A stretch of 64,000 nucleotides of DNA from Gigaspora margarita (GCA_009809945.1 WTPW01001143.1:171080-235079), one strand, 5' to 3'; shown: positions 20,029 to 31,396, counted from the first letter of the stretch. Notes: a model not told the origin generated them from the letters alone. Translations and numbers: made by a program.

Positions 20029-21097
20029 TTAACCATTAAGTATCCACTGAGGAGGTAATTCTGTATTAGAAGGAATAACTTGAAGCTCTTCTCTAACAAA
20101 AGACCATTTCGGGCCATTGTCTTCATTATCTTTTAGCCAATACAAGATTGGCTGATTTTTTTGTACTAAAGCTTCACGAATATGATAAACTTGGGGAGAC
20201 CAGTTCATATCAGTTGCTCGTTTAAAACCACCTTCCAGCTCTCCCGGTTCAAGTAAATATCTAACCAAAGTATTATAATCTAATTTAGACTCATTAAATC
20301 CTATAGGTCCATTGTGTAACTTAGAAGATGCTGAAATAATCTGATTCATTTTTATAGCTTCTGCCGGAGCCATGCCCAATTAATCTAGTTACCGAATTAT
20401 TAAGGTTATCAATAATTATATAAAGATTTTTTACCCAAGCTCTCGATCTCTTAGATATAGGTAACAATAAATCAGAAGCATCCTATAACCGAAACAATTT
20501 TTCAGCTAAAGTATGATTAAATCTTTCAACAATACCTTGGCTTCTATGAGACGTGCCAATCTTAATTTTAACATTATATTTTTCTATTAATTCTTTACAA
20601 TCAGATTTAAATTCAGAACCGGAATCAACCATTAATAATTTAGGCCAAATAAGAGAACACTTAGAATTACTATAAACTTTCTTAAAGGCCTTGGCTACAG
20701 AATAAGCTAACCTATCAGCTAAAGGAACTGCCCACTTAAATCGTGAAGCCACATCTACTATACACAAGCAATACTTATAAGTTATATTATTAATTCGGTC
20801 ATGGGGCATATAAAGAATATCAGCTTGATGGCATTTATTAGGAATCTGTATACTATTAAATGAGGCTCTAGGAATAAATCTTGGACAGGGTTTATGAATC
20901 TGATATAAAGCCTGTTTTTCAAGCCAATTACATACCTCATCTATAGAAAAATCATATCTGGCTTTTAAAGAAGCTTTATACAATTTTTTTATAGTTCTTT
21001 GATAGCCATTAGGCTGATAATAAATCTTACGCAAAGCAATAGATATATCTAGTTCATGAACATTTCCAGAATCTATTTGTATTATAGGAATAGACAA
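20029..21097 (-). pseudogene. Polinton-type retroviral-like integrase
   Basis: DDE integrase that would join the element's ends to target DNA. The N-part has DEVCNWLEKQALYQI and PRFIPRASF. The rve core shows HQADILYMPHD (first Asp), LMVDSGSEF (second Asp) and GIVERFNHTL (Glu), with 32 residues between the last two. A C-terminal module follows: YLLEPGELEGG, then RATDMNWSPQVYHI, then WSFVREELQVIP. The gene is broken twice: TAG at 20483-20485 (after LAEKLFRL) and a shift near 20375-20379 (IGM/APAEAI). Otherwise it is nearly full length, about 350 residues. It runs opposite to the Gag gene at 21214, with about 115 bases between them that may hold divergent promoters. Confidence 0.85.
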
Positions 21098-21213
21098 TAT
21101 TTTTGAGCCAGCTCAGTCCCTTGATCTATGATCTGTGGGACAAAATATATTTAAAAAAAAACAGATAACTATCTTTTTCTTTTTTTCAAATTTATGAGAA
21201 AAAAGGGAAAAAA

Positions 21214-21987
21214 ATGAGGGAAAGAATCAAGCAATTTAAAATCACCTTATTAGCAATACAAGATCGAGTCTACAAATTACAACAGGATCTTCTCTCAAAA
21301 GAGGATTATATTCACTATCTTGAAAAAGAAATCATAATTCGTGATGAGGACCTAAACCCATTGCAATTAGAAATTTCTAATCTTAAAAAACAGTTAGAAA
21401 AAATGATTCAAGATACTATAAATCAAGAGAAATATATAGATTATTTAGAAAAACGGTTAGCAATTTTCCAGGATGAAATAGACAGTTTTTCTCGCAAGCT
21501 TGAAAAACCAAGTATAGAAAACCTAATTTTATCTACTGAATATAACAATAATATATCCGGCTTCGAGCAAGAATTGCAAGAAGGTGGTAGTATGGCCCAA
21601 CTACAAAGATCTCATACAGAAAATCAGGCGATACTCCAAAATCACAGAATTCAGCAAGCAACTAATAATATTAGATTATATTTTCAAAGACCAAACATAG
21701 TACCAACATTGGATGGTATTGTAGATTACCTTAATACAATATCTCAAGCAGGTAATTTATTAGAACAGTCAGCAATAGATACCTATCTTAACTTAGATAC
21801 CCGTATAAACAATGCAATAAACCAAATAACTAATTTGCATACCCAGTTAGCCAATTCCCAGACCCAGTTTGCCGATTCACAAACCCAGTTAGCTAAGCTT
21901 CAAAATGACTATGATCTTCTTTACCAGGCCTATGAGGCCCACAGAACACAACATAATATATTTAAATCTCGAGAACTAGATAGCTGA
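21214..21987 (+). CDS. Coiled-coil Gag N-terminal region
   Basis: 257 residues. The first 100 are a strong heptad-like coiled coil (LLSKEDYIHYLEKEI and a related copy INQEKYIDYLEKRL). An acidic linker follows, then a region of N/Q/T-rich helices that includes TQLANSQTQFADSQTQLAKLQ, a short internal repeat. It starts at ATG 21214 after a leader of about 115 bases shared with the divergent integrase. It stops at TGA 21985-21987, and coding-like sequence continues in other frames to the capsid-like ORF at 22186. I read it as the N-terminal part of a Gag-like precursor. No homologue recognised by name. Confidence 0.55.
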   Translation: MRERIKQFKITLLAIQDRVYKLQQDLLSKEDYIHYLEKEIIIRDEDLNPLQLEISNLKKQLEKMIQDTINQEKYIDYLEKRLAIFQDEIDSFSRKLEKPSIENLILSTEYNNNISGFEQELQEGGSMAQLQRSHTENQAILQNHRIQQATNNIRLYFQRPNIVPTLDGIVDYLNTISQAGNLLEQSAIDTYLNLDTRINNAINQITNLHTQLANSQTQFADSQTQLAKLQNDYDLLYQAYEAHRTQHNIFKSRELDS

Positions 21988-22185
21988 ATTACAATCCGCA
22001 CACAAAAAAGGCGGATATCAGAATTGCTTGTGTAAAGCATTGCATTAAAATTGGGAAACAGACAGACCCATCATCAATTACAAAATAAGTGGGGCAAGTA
22101 GAAAAATCGTGCCCGAAATTCAGAACAATTAATTAATAATTTAAATCAACAAATTTTTGTGCTACAGAATAATAATATAGCAAAC

Positions 22186-23010
22186 ATGGCAACCTTACCA
22201 GACGTTATGTTTTCATTATTCCCATTGATAGCTCAAATTCCCTAATATATAGGCCAGAAACCTCCTGATGAATATTATAATAGAGTAGTACAAGTTTTTT
22301 CATATGGAAGTACATTGGCAGTTGCTGGATTTAATGATGCCATAAAAGCTGAAATTTTAAAATCTAAAATGTCTGGTAAATATACACCTGTCCCAGCTGA
22401 ATATCCTGCAGGTACAAATATTAATACTCCAGCACGATTTTTAGCTTGGTTACAGCATAAATATCATGAAGAAACAATTGGATCACGCAATGCCTCTTTA
22501 TCCAGATTAGCACAAGAAAAATTTAACCCTACTAACACTCCCCAAACCTATGAAGACAGAATTCGTCTATTATTATTACAAACACCGAATAATAACCAGG
22601 ACGCATTGGCTATATTATGGACTCACTTACCTGATGTATTATTTACAAGAGTAAAAATAATGAACTCAGAAGATATAAATGCATTCTTTACTGCTGTTAA
22701 AGATACATGGCTTGAGCAAAAACCTTCTACCTTTACATATAATAGGGTTAATAACAATTCATCGGTTCCTATAATTTTATTCAATACAATACCTAGTGAA
22801 AATTTAACTATATATAAAAAAGCATATAACTATATAGATCTTATAGCCCAAAGACTGGGGTATTCTGATGAAGCATCTAGAGATCCAGATGCTTTAGAAA
22901 ATTTTATCGAAGAAGAATTATATAAAAGATTAGGCTTGCAAATTACAATATTTAATCAAAAAAATTATATGCTACAAGAAAGTCTACGGCTAAAAAAACA
23001 ACAAAATTAA
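22186..23010 (+). pseudogene. Gag capsid-like domain
   Basis: The frame from ATG 22186 is open except for one TAA after LIAQIP (position about 22243); the main ORF from 22315 has 231 residues. The segment LSRLAQEKFNPTNTPQTYED, then IRLLLLQTP, then LPDVLFTRVKI, has the pattern of retrotransposon Gag capsids (E-F-P plus a short-loop helical set, then LP). The C-terminus is Lys-rich and runs into the zinc knuckle in the +1 frame. One CAA-to-TAA change explains the stop. It sits between the coiled-coil and CCHC regions, the usual MA/CA/NC order. Capsid assignment is by pattern and order. Confidence 0.6.
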
Positions 23011-23258
23011 AGAAAGTAGAAAGATACTGTTCTATGTGTGGAAAGGTCGGTCATACAAAAAAGAATTGTCCCAAAGTTAGAAAGACTAAAAAGATTAATA
23101 ATATTACTAGCTCCCAATATGAATATATAGACCAAAGCCAATCAGAAGATGACGTAGAGTATATAATTAATGAAAGCGACCAAGAAGAAAGTAGCCAAGA
23201 AGAAAGCGACCAAGAAAATAGTGGATTGAGTCTAGAGAAACTAATTGTTTTAATATAA
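23011..23258 (+). CDS. CCHC zinc-knuckle nucleocapsid-like ORF
   Basis: Starts in the frame +1 to the capsid ORF. It has KKVERYCSMCGKVGHTKKNC, an exact C-x2-C-x4-H-x4-C knuckle, followed by a basic stretch and an acidic tail of Ser/Glu/Asp/Gln repeats (SDQEESSQEESDQE). It ends at TAA 23256-23258, after which the frame continues with coding-like sequence. This is the nucleocapsid of the Gag-like precursor, probably reached by a +1 shift or after loss of a base. Confidence 0.65.
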
Positions 23259-23260
23259 AA

Positions 23261-23728
23261 AAAAAATAGGATTTCTAAGTCTTCTATAAAAAAGAACGTC
23301 AAAAAACTAGTAAAAAAAACTATTAACGAAAATCAGATATTTTTAGAGTCAGTTAAATATATTTTAACAAGATATATTTCTCAATGCCCTAAAGAAATTC
23401 TAACAGAAATATATACAGATCTTAGTAAATTATTTCCGAAATGAAAGACTCATTTTATTCGTATCATTCAAAAAATTCTACGAATAAAAAAGTAACCAAA
23501 GTATGGGAAAATATAATAAAAAAGTATCAATTTATTTTAGAGCCATTTTTCCTCGCATGCTCAGAAAAAGATTTGCCGGCATATTTGACTTCAAGCAATT
23601 ATTGTGAGAAGATAGAAGGGTCTTCTTTCTCGACAAAGTCGAGCACTTCATGTCTAAATTATGCTATAAAACAATATCAATAAGCCCAATTATATCGAAA
23701 TTGGCTTGACCCATTAAAAATAAACTTT
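23261..23728 (+). pseudogene. Linker between nucleocapsid and protease
   Basis: Coding-like but broken. A Lys-rich frame runs from 23261 (NRISKSSIKKNVKK, then YISQCPKEILTEIYTD) to TGA at about 23443. It overlaps an 80-codon ORF from ATG 23441 (WENIIKKYQFILEPFFLA), which stops at TAA 23681-23683. The same frame goes straight on into the protease (AQLYRNWLDPLKINF). Both stops fit single-base decay of one continuous reading frame. Confidence 0.45.
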
Positions 23729-24211
23729 TTGCAAATAAAAGAACCCAATAACTATGCCACGATTTCATGTAAAGTATATAATTTAGAAATACCCCATGCA
23801 TTACTCGATACGGGTTCAGATGGGTTACATATTTCTGAAAATATCGCAAACCATTTTATAAAATATTTTGGGCTAAAAATAGATAGAAATAAGGTTTATA
23901 GACTAACAGGAGCTGTCGGCAAAAAACAATCTGTTGGGACCTTTTCTGATATACCTGTTACTATAGGTATTGGAAATAATACCTTAACAATTTCAGATGA
24001 GTTTTCAGTTTTACCAACAGAAAAAGATAATAATGGTAATGATATATCATTATTTATTCTTGGCACTAGATGGCAACATCAGGCTGGCTGGGAACCTATA
24101 GTAAAGGGTGAGTTTACAGCATCAGCTAATGGAAAAAGTATTACTATTCCACTTTCAGTTTATAATAAGGGAGAAACTGATATCCTAATAAAAAAAATAT
24201 ATAAGTTATGA
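23684..24211 (+). CDS. Retropepsin-like aspartic protease of the Polinton-like element
   Basis: About 160 residues from 23729. A strand CKVYNLEIPHALLDTGSDGL holds the catalytic DTGS. Then come a flap-like region, YRLTGAVGKKQSVG, a strand pair FSDIPVTIGIGN, and LFILGTRWQHQAGW, the conserved hydrophobic-G element. The catalytic motif is canonical, unlike the protease at 1659-2393. It would process the Gag-like precursor just upstream. A retropepsin is not part of standard Polintons, which use an adenovirus-type cysteine protease. The frame ends at TGA 24209-24211; a short acidic frame (EKMLFDTLSAKEILTD) follows to TAG at about 24320. Confidence 0.75.
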   Translation, partial: AQLYRNWLDPLKINFLQIKEPNNYATISCKVYNLEIPHALLDTGSDGLHISENIANHFIKYFGLKIDRNKVYRLTGAVGKKQSVGTFSDIPVTIGIGNNTLTISDEFSVLPTEKDNNGNDISLFILGTRWQHQAGWEPIVKGEFTASANGKSITIPLSVYNKGETDILIKKIYKL

Positions 24212-24308
24212 TGAACTTGAAAAAATGTTATTTGATACTCTCAGTGCTAAAGAGATTCTTACCGACACATGTGAGAAGTTTTTATCATTCTACGATGAGC
24301 TGGATCGT

Positions 24309-24660
24309 CTACTTAGCTAGTATAGATTTAAGTTTGGCTATATTTTTTTTGTCTCGAATAGCTTCTTTTTCATAAAATGCAATTAGATCTTCTTGGCCCC
24401 CACCTTTCTCGACAAAGTCAAGAGGCAGAATTGATTCGTTAACCAAATTTTCTCTACCTTCCTCAGCAAAGTTGAGAGGCAGAATTGGTTGATCCCATGC
24501 AACTCTATTTTTTTTCTCGCCTCTTCAGATCTGATAAATACGGTTTTGTGATATGCTATATTTTTTTTTTAGCTCATTCAAAACTTTAGACCTTGGTCTA
24601 TCATTACGGCATTGTATAACAAAATCATAATTAGCTAGTGATAAAAAGGAGCATTATATC
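24309..24660 (-). pseudogene. HTH-like small protein
   Basis: One frame gives LANYDFVIQCRNDRPRSKVL, then NELKKKYSISQNRIYQI, a TGA, and RGEKKNRVAWDQPILPL, an acidic middle with a duplicated phrase (ILPLNFAEEGRENLVNES, then ILPLDFVEKGGG), and a helical Lys-rich tail ending at TAG 24309-24311. The first part has the look of a helix-turn-helix (SISQNRIYQI as recognition helix). The TGA would be W (TGG) or R (CGA) in an intact copy. No ATG at the start. It converges on the protease gene. Possible regulator; inferred from pattern only. Confidence 0.4.
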
Positions 24661-24734
24661 ATATGGGTTGCCTAAGCATGGTAGTAATATTTTTTTTTAT
24701 ATCTAATATATTATTTCGAAATAATTTATTAAAT

Positions 24735-24855
24735 AGGATATACCAGATATACCGGATATATCGGATATACTGGATATATACTAGATATATCGAATAGGAT
24801 AAATAGGACATATAGGATAAATAGGACATATAGGACATATAGAATATATAGGAGG
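24735..24855. repeat. GATATACCG/AGGACATAT minisatellite
   Basis: Tandem ten-base units, first GGATATACC(A/G)-like, then AGGACATAT(A)-like, between two gene groups of the element. The frame read across it is Tyr/Ile/Val-only and is not a gene. Confidence 0.75.
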
Positions 24856-24926
24856 TTCTGGATAAACCAGAAATATGTATTATTCCAAATATATATTTTT
24901 TTACTATACAAAAAAGGCCATGACCA

Positions 24927-25277
24927 ATGTTTATACCTCTGCCTTCTTGCGATTTTTGTAAGCTGACTCAGTCAGATATATTGTTTTTTGAGCTTAAAGA
25001 AAAACTATATTCTGCTCTTAGATCTAAGGCTGAAATTAATGATCTTAGCGAGAAGTTGCTAACTAAGTATTTAGAGCAAGAAAAAGAGCTTCAGCAATTG
25101 AGGCAGTTCAAAAAAAGAAAAAATGTTTACCTAGCTTGTGGCCAAGCCAGCCTTGACTATAATGTCAAGAAAGCTAGAAATTCGAAAAAAAATTTGGTTG
25201 ACGAACCAAGGTCTTACTCTAAAGTAAGACTTTGCGAAGAAGCGGATGGTATTTATTATTTTAAGCTTGCTCCTTGA
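24927..25277 (+). CDS. Hypothetical coiled-coil protein
   Basis: 116 residues: an N-terminal CDFC pair, then a helical region with heptads (LFFELKEKLYSALRSKAEIN, LSEKLLTKYLEQEKELQQL), a basic hinge and a mixed C-terminus. Starts at ATG 24927; ends TGA 25275-25277. It overlaps an antisense ORF for about 147 bases. Codon content and helix pattern favour it as real, but no family is recognised. Confidence 0.45.
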   Translation: MFIPLPSCDFCKLTQSDILFFELKEKLYSALRSKAEINDLSEKLLTKYLEQEKELQQLRQFKKRKNVYLACGQASLDYNVKKARNSKKNLVDEPRSYSKVRLCEEADGIYYFKLAP

Positions 25278-25475
25278 TTCCTTTTTTTTACAAAAAGGCA
25301 AGTCCAAATCTGAATCTGATAGTTTTTTGCCAAACTCAAGACCGGTTTGCTCTTCTATATGATTCTCTATCCAGTCTATAGTCTCTTCTAATGATTTTAC
25401 TATCTTTTTTAACTTTATACGCTGGAAATAATATTCACTTAGTCTTGTTTGGCGCTTATATATTTTATGTGCCAT
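25131..25475 (-). CDS. Hypothetical protein, antisense overlap at its 3' end
   Basis: 114 residues; N-terminal half basic then acidic-helical (YFQRIKLKKIVKSLEETID, then WIENHIEEQTG, then SDSDLDLPFCKKK). The part after about residue 65 is the antisense of the plus-strand ORF and may not be original coding sequence; the gene may have ended near 25280 before losing its stop. ATG at 25473-25475. Function unknown. Confidence 0.35.
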   Translation of the reverse strand: MAHKIYKRQTRLSEYYFQRIKLKKIVKSLEETIDWIENHIEEQTGLEFGKKLSDSDLDLPFCKKKESRSKLKIINTIRFFAKSYFRVRPWFVNQIFFRISSFLDIIVKAGLATS

Positions 25476-25479
25476 TTTT

Positions 25480-26400
25480 TGTATTATATATATATATAGA
25501 TATTAAATATTATTAAATATATTTAAAAAATTAATTGTTGAGATGGGACACTATGTCACTAGGCACAGTATGTAGCACGGTATCCATATTGGACAGAGTC
25601 TGGACACGCGTGTCTGAGCTTGTCAAATTGGATCAACCTAGGTAATTAATGTTCTATGTGACCATTAAGTCATGTGTCTTCACGTAAATCGATGAATTGT
25701 TATCTTCCGCTAATTAAACTGCAACATTCCGTAATCGTTCCCTGATCGTGTATAAGAATTTAATAAAATTTCCATGATCGTTCCATGATCGATCCCTCGA
25801 TGTTACAAAATGTTATACGATAACTAAAAAATTTGATACATCAGATTCCTTTCGTAAAATTTTTGTCGATCTAGTCGCACAAAATTGGGTACGTATAAGG
25901 TTTTGTGACACTTTCTGCAGAATTATTTCTCACGGTCAATTTTTTTATTAATGAATATACAAATGATGCCTAGATCCTTTTCCTTACTTTATACGATCCT
26001 GTGATAAGAATGTGACTTAAAAAGGCTATAAGGGCAATGAGAATAACATTCTTTATCAGTAGTTTTATCAAAATTCATATGTCGCAGGAACTTGGAATTT
26101 CTAGACCGTTAAGATTATTGACTTTTTTTTACTTGGTTGTAGCAATCGTCGAATCTAAGGGGTTTATGTCCTTAGTAGTGTTAGAGTAACGCAATTACTA
26201 ATCATGTAACTAGCAAGTTTTTTAGATCTAGCAAATGGATTGTATAAAAATAAGCGATTTTTCTGCTTCTTATAGGTGGGTTATAATATTTTTTGCTCAT
26301 ATAATTTTTTTATCTGACCATAATTTATTTTTAAAGTAATTTCATTTTATCTAATAGCGATTATAAAAACGAATTTTACTTACTATATTTTTATTTAGAA
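25480..26400. other. Non-coding interval in the Polinton-like element
   Basis: No ORF of note. The sequence is less AT-rich at 25540-25700 than its surroundings. It lies just before a small ORF with an apparent spliced exon and could hold its promoter. Confidence 0.3.
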
Positions 26401-26407
26401 CCGCAAA

Positions 26408-26539
26408 ATGAGCACTAAAGATAGCACTACCCCCAAGACTAACAATGCCACCACCCCCAAGACTAACGATGCTACCACCCCCAAGACTAATGATAGCACC
26501 ACCCCAACTATTCTAAATCAAAGCGACAATATAAGCTGA
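26408..26539 (+). CDS. Small Thr/Pro-repeat ORF with a possible intron downstream
   Basis: ATG at 26408 opens 43 codons containing a 24-base unit repeated three to four times (peptide TTPKTND(A/S)), ending NQSDNIS then TGA. Shortly after, GTAAGT (about 26555) and a TTTTACTAAAAATTAG end (about 26637) look like a good intron with branch-point sequence. A Lys/Glu/Asp-rich frame (MSKENLERDKENDDNDW) follows to TGA at about 26726. Whether the TGA at 26537-26539 or the splice makes the real end is open. Function unknown. Confidence 0.35.
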   Translation: MSTKDSTTPKTNNATTPKTNDATTPKTNDSTTPTILNQSDNIS

Positions 26540-27240
26540 GAGAATTTTTATCTTGTAAGTTAACTTCGTGCTGTGCCAGTACATTTGTGCTGAAATATAA
26601 TTATCAGAATTAAGTTTTTTATTTTACTAAAAATTAGATAATGAGACCTGGGGAAAAATGTCAAAAGAAAACTTAGAGCGTGATAAGGAAAATGATGATA
26701 ATGATTGGTTGAACTCTGGTCAATGAAGGGAAATGTTAGATCAAATGTAAATCCCACCAATATAACCCGTTAAGGGTGTTTTTTATTATATAATAAATAT
26801 ATATATTTTATTTGTATATTGTTGTTTCAGCAACGATTACAGTATTATGAAATAAAGAAGGGGCCTATGCCCTTGTCATTTGTTTTTTATTTTTATGCGA
26901 TTGTAAATTGACAAAAATATCCCCACCAATTTACTCCATTTCATTTCATTCATTCTGGACATGAGCATATATATGAATGAACAGTGATAAAATTATTTAA
27001 TTTTTACTAATTATTCATAGTTTTCTTTAGTCATGTGGATTTTTATTCAAAATCTTATTGGTAGAAGTGTGACATTTAATGTTATAGCTAAACCAATGAG
27101 ATCTGGCAATAGAAGGCATTTTCTATATCAGAAAAAAAATTAACTGAATATTTTTTGCAACAGAAAAAAAAAATATTAACTATGTATGCTCAGTAATTTG
27201 CCTATTCATTTGTATATATATTCCGTTTCACTTGTCTAAC

Positions 27241-30200
27241 TTATGCTAATGAGCTAGATATGTGAGACATACATTTATTTTGATACTTCTCTGGGAGCTT
27301 GGCCCGTATAGCTCTTTTTTCCGCCTCTTCATGGGTATACCATCCTTGACCATATTTTTATAAACTTTATTACGCCAATGGTAATATGGCAAAGAGGTAA
27401 TTCCATCTGATAAGATCTAGCGCTTAGTGTCTATTGGACATAGGGCCTTCTTTTCTGATTCGACCAAAGATAATATATGATCCTTTGACTGGATACCTAT
27501 ATTTTTAGCATGGAATACTTCCTTACCAAATAGACAGTCTTGATAAACTTGGGTCATTGGATTGAAGACCTCAGTGTTGTCTACCGGATCCTCTAGTAGA
27601 GTTCCACCTAAAGATGGAAAATATGTATCGGTAGCCATTTCATTCATACCCTTTTTGCTTACTCCTTTATGCTTAGACTTTGTAGACTTATCTGCTAAGA
27701 CATAGTGGCATGACTTGGCCCGGATATGATAAGATTCTGTAATCACATTGCCTGGAGTCTCATCTTTGAAAAGCCCAATAGTCTTAGAATCATTAAGATC
27801 AAAAAGGTCCGGTCGCTCTGCCATGTCTTTATAGATATCCTCAGTCTCAACTTGAAACATATATGAGTCTGTATCCTTATATCCGAGCTGAGCATTATTA
27901 CCATATCTCTCTTTTACATATCCATACCAAAAGTGGTACATGTGAAGCTTGCTAAGGCCCAAGACTGATGCTCTGACAATAATGGGCTTGTTGAGAGTTA
28001 CAGTGGCCTTTCACATATGCGCTCCTACAAGTGTATTTCCCAGCTGTCTAGCATATTTAAAAGAGGGTTTACGGATCTGCTTAATAAATTTCTTTTCGTC
28101 TTGCTCATTATTCATAGCCATGAGCTTGACATCTTGGTATTTGCAAACATTTTCTATAGTTTTGCCATATACCGAATTATTCATGAGCTTAAAGAATTCT
28201 TTTTCAAAAGCATTCTTAGCCCCTTGTCACTTTTCTGTATTAAAGGCTATATAAGGGGCAAGCCAGTTAGTCTGGTCAAATGATAGGATTTCTGTAACCT
28301 CATCAACTATCATACCCAATTTTACGTAATATTGGAGTTCTTGATAATGGATAACATAATCTTTTCATGGACCAAGATGGGGAACTAATTTTTTTGTTGC
28401 TAAAAACTGTCCTCTATCCAAGTTATCTACAAGCTCTGAGGTATAGAAATACAATATATCTTTACTTACAGCCATATTCTCTACGGCTGGGGTAAATCAC
28501 TCAAATAGTCATGGGTCTTTAGAGGAAAGTGTGCCTTAATATTTAGGAAATAACCTTGTGAAGAATTTGCTTCAGTATTAAGAATCTTTTCAAGATATTT
28601 TTTTTTCTTATTTGGATTATCTGTAAGATATTTACGGCTTGCTTCCTATTGATAATTTCCGATAGGCAGATACTGACTCATGGCCCAGCCATAAAGATTA
28701 TTTGCATCGACATATAAGATCCATGTTGTTGGTTTAGATGGGTTAAAGGCCTTACCCATCTTAGGATTGTTGGCTTTGAAATATCGTTTACATGCTATAG
28801 CTATATCCCCACGCTTAGCCTTTTCTATGAAATCATGCATAGCCATGTCTGTAAAGAGTCCAATATTGACTTCTGTCATTTTAAGCATAGTATCCCAAGC
28901 TAGTGCAGGTGCAGATACATAATGGCTGGGATCGAGCTTATAATATTGCATACATGTTTTTCGAAATTGGGTCCAAATATCTGCCAGACTAAGTACGTCA
29001 AACTTAAGATAGAGATCATGATACTCTCCTAGAGTCTTACAACCAAAAGTTTTCCATACTTTTTGGGCATGTTAATAGTCATCTTGTGAAATTTTGCGTT
29101 TAAGAGTACTATGAAACTCATGAAAAGGAGGAAGCTCTGTTTCTTTAAACCTATCTTGTGAATCGATATAGTTATAAGAATAAACTTCTTTATGTCTTGC
29201 TAATGAAATTTGATCTTGAGAATAGTCTTTAAAGTGCCAGCTTGTAATAGGATGGTTGGTACCCAAATTTTTTGTAAGATTTGCCAAGCTATTATTCATA
29301 AATTGCATGCTATCTATATATTTTAGCAGACCTACCTTTATAGATTTGTATTGCTCAAATGTTTCAGCTATGACTCTGATTTAGTGAGCATTAACAGATT
29401 GCCCGACAGATTCACAGACTAAATAAGAGTCATATCCCTGGAAATTATGAAAGACAACTGGGATAGGAGTTTTCCATGCTTCGATCTGGAGTTTGAGGTT
29501 ACAGGTATTGTGAGCAGGTCCCCAAAACTTACCTGTTATATGACAGTGGTTCCAGGCCTTATCATCTATAGCTAATTTTTCTTTATATATCCAACAGGTA
29601 TTTGTTTCAGCAAATTTTTTCTTGTCTTCTTCAGTGATGATCTGGTCATGCTTAATAGCTAAGACAATATTAATTTTGACCAACTCCGTATCGATTCTTC
29701 AGACAAATTCTTGTGTAGTATTTTTTCCCTGATATAGGAAAGGCCCCCATACATCTCCAGTATTAATCCAATGAACTAGATAACAAAAGCTATTGGCTTT
29801 TTGCTCAGCAAGTTTACGCATTTGTCCTCCATATTCTTCATTGCATTTCTTGTTGTCTGCCTCAAAGTCAGCTATAATTACACATGGGGCATTAATCATC
29901 TGGGTGTAATTTTTAAACTTCTCAAAATCATTAACACCTTTGATAGGTAATTTGACTTCTTGAGTTGCTTCCCCCAAACTGAAACAGTGCTTTCGATGAT
30001 CTAAAGCCTTTATTGTAGAAAAACTTTGCGTGCATTTTCTACAAATATATCTTTTACCATGATGAGCGGTATCTCTAAAAACTAGCCCATTTATATTCTT
30101 AATCCAAAGAAAAAAGTTTTTTTGCCCGTACTTGTTATCCTCAGATTTGGTAATATCTGTAAGAGCTAAAAGGTCAATAATATGGCATCTTTTATAGTTT

Positions 30201-31396
30201 TTGCTAGCTATTATTGCTTTAGAGGTTCCTGTTTCTTCTTTCCATTCCCAGACATTGATAGAAATATCCGGATTCATTTCCTCAATCTTGTTAAATAAAT
30301 ATGGGAACAAACTGGAGTAGGCATAGAAATTCCATCGAGCTTAACTTTATCTAAATAGGGCTTGTATTTTGTAGCTCGAAAAATTTGTTCAAGTTGTTCT
30401 GTATATCCATCCTAATAAGCAAAATATACTTCTAATGCCCCTTGAAGACATTTTTCAGATAATGTATTGGTTTCTGGATCGACTAAACCTTTATTATCTG
30501 GATTAATAGTGCACTTTGTATTGGCGAGCTTTTTAGGAGTAGGAATATAGGAACCTCTATTAGTTCGACGGTAGGTATAGGATTCAATAAATATATTTTC
30601 TATTCTAAGAAGAATTTTACCAGACTCCTCTTTTAAGTGATTCTCAATTTGTATATCAATTTCTTCTACAGATTGAATTAAATATGGGTCTATATCATTT
30701 TCTGAAAGAAGAATATGTTGTTTTCCTCTATGATATGAATGGGTCTGACTAAGTTCATAATTCGCTTTGTCCATAGCATCACCTTCTCCTTTATATTTAT
30801 ATTTTGCATATGTGCTTTCTATAACTAATGATGTTTTTATTTGATCCTTTTTGTAGAGCTCTTCTTTGAGTATATTGGTAATTGCTTTGCATGTTGAGGC
30901 TATGAGTTGGGGCATATATGGGGTGTCAGCATATGCTATTTGATTGTCTTGCTGTTTATTAAAAGCATATGCTAGATTATTGTCTGCTGGAATTTTTCCT
31001 TCCCATACGGACATATTTTTGAGACTTTTATGTGGTCTGGCCGGGTCATAACTTTTTTCCACAAATACTATATTATTCTCTTGGACTTTATTTTGCTCAG
31101 AGGATATTTCTTCTCTATAGGCTTGGGTCGCTGGGCCTGGGCCGGCTTCTTAACTTGGGCCCCTCTTCAACTTTGTTCTGTGAGGGAGAGGCTTGAATTG
31201 CTGAGTTTGAACCAAATTTAGAAATGAGAGGTAGCCCCTGTTTGGATACTTGGGTTCGGGCAAATGGTATATTGCATTGATTTTTTTTGCCTTTATAATG
31301 CTTGCAAAGTTTTTCTGGTCTTGTAAAAGTATATCCACAACAAGCACATGTACGATTTTTTTTATCACTTCTAGGCATAATATTATTAAGTCTCAC
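27241..31396 (-). pseudogene. Protein-primed family B DNA polymerase (Polinton PolB)
   Basis: About 1,300 codons in pieces. In order: N-terminal zinc finger (CACCGYTF..HYKGKKNQC, 31115-31396); an N-region with YTYRRTNRGSYIP; MPTPVC and NVWEW; exonuclease motif I IIADFEADN; a zinc module (HCHITGKFWGPAHN); motif II VVFHNFQGYDS; motif III KFDVLSLADIW; polymerase motif A YVDANNLYGWAM; motif B KLMNNSVYGKT; motif C YKDTDSY; and a C-terminus with CPIDTKR. These are Polinton/Maverick PolB signatures. It would copy the element using a terminal protein as primer. At least ten in-frame stops (TGA, TAG, TAA) and several shifts break it; two stops replace expected Trp. Confidence 0.9.

Noticed and set aside
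21214-24211. A separate Ty3 retrotransposon nested in the Polinton-like element
   Set aside because: No LTRs, RT, RNase H or second integrase flank the Gag/protease region, and it fits between the divergent integrase and the other genes. Copy comparison would settle it.
24729-24911. Tyr/Ile/Val-rich minus-strand ORF
   Set aside because: Translation of a ten-base minisatellite.
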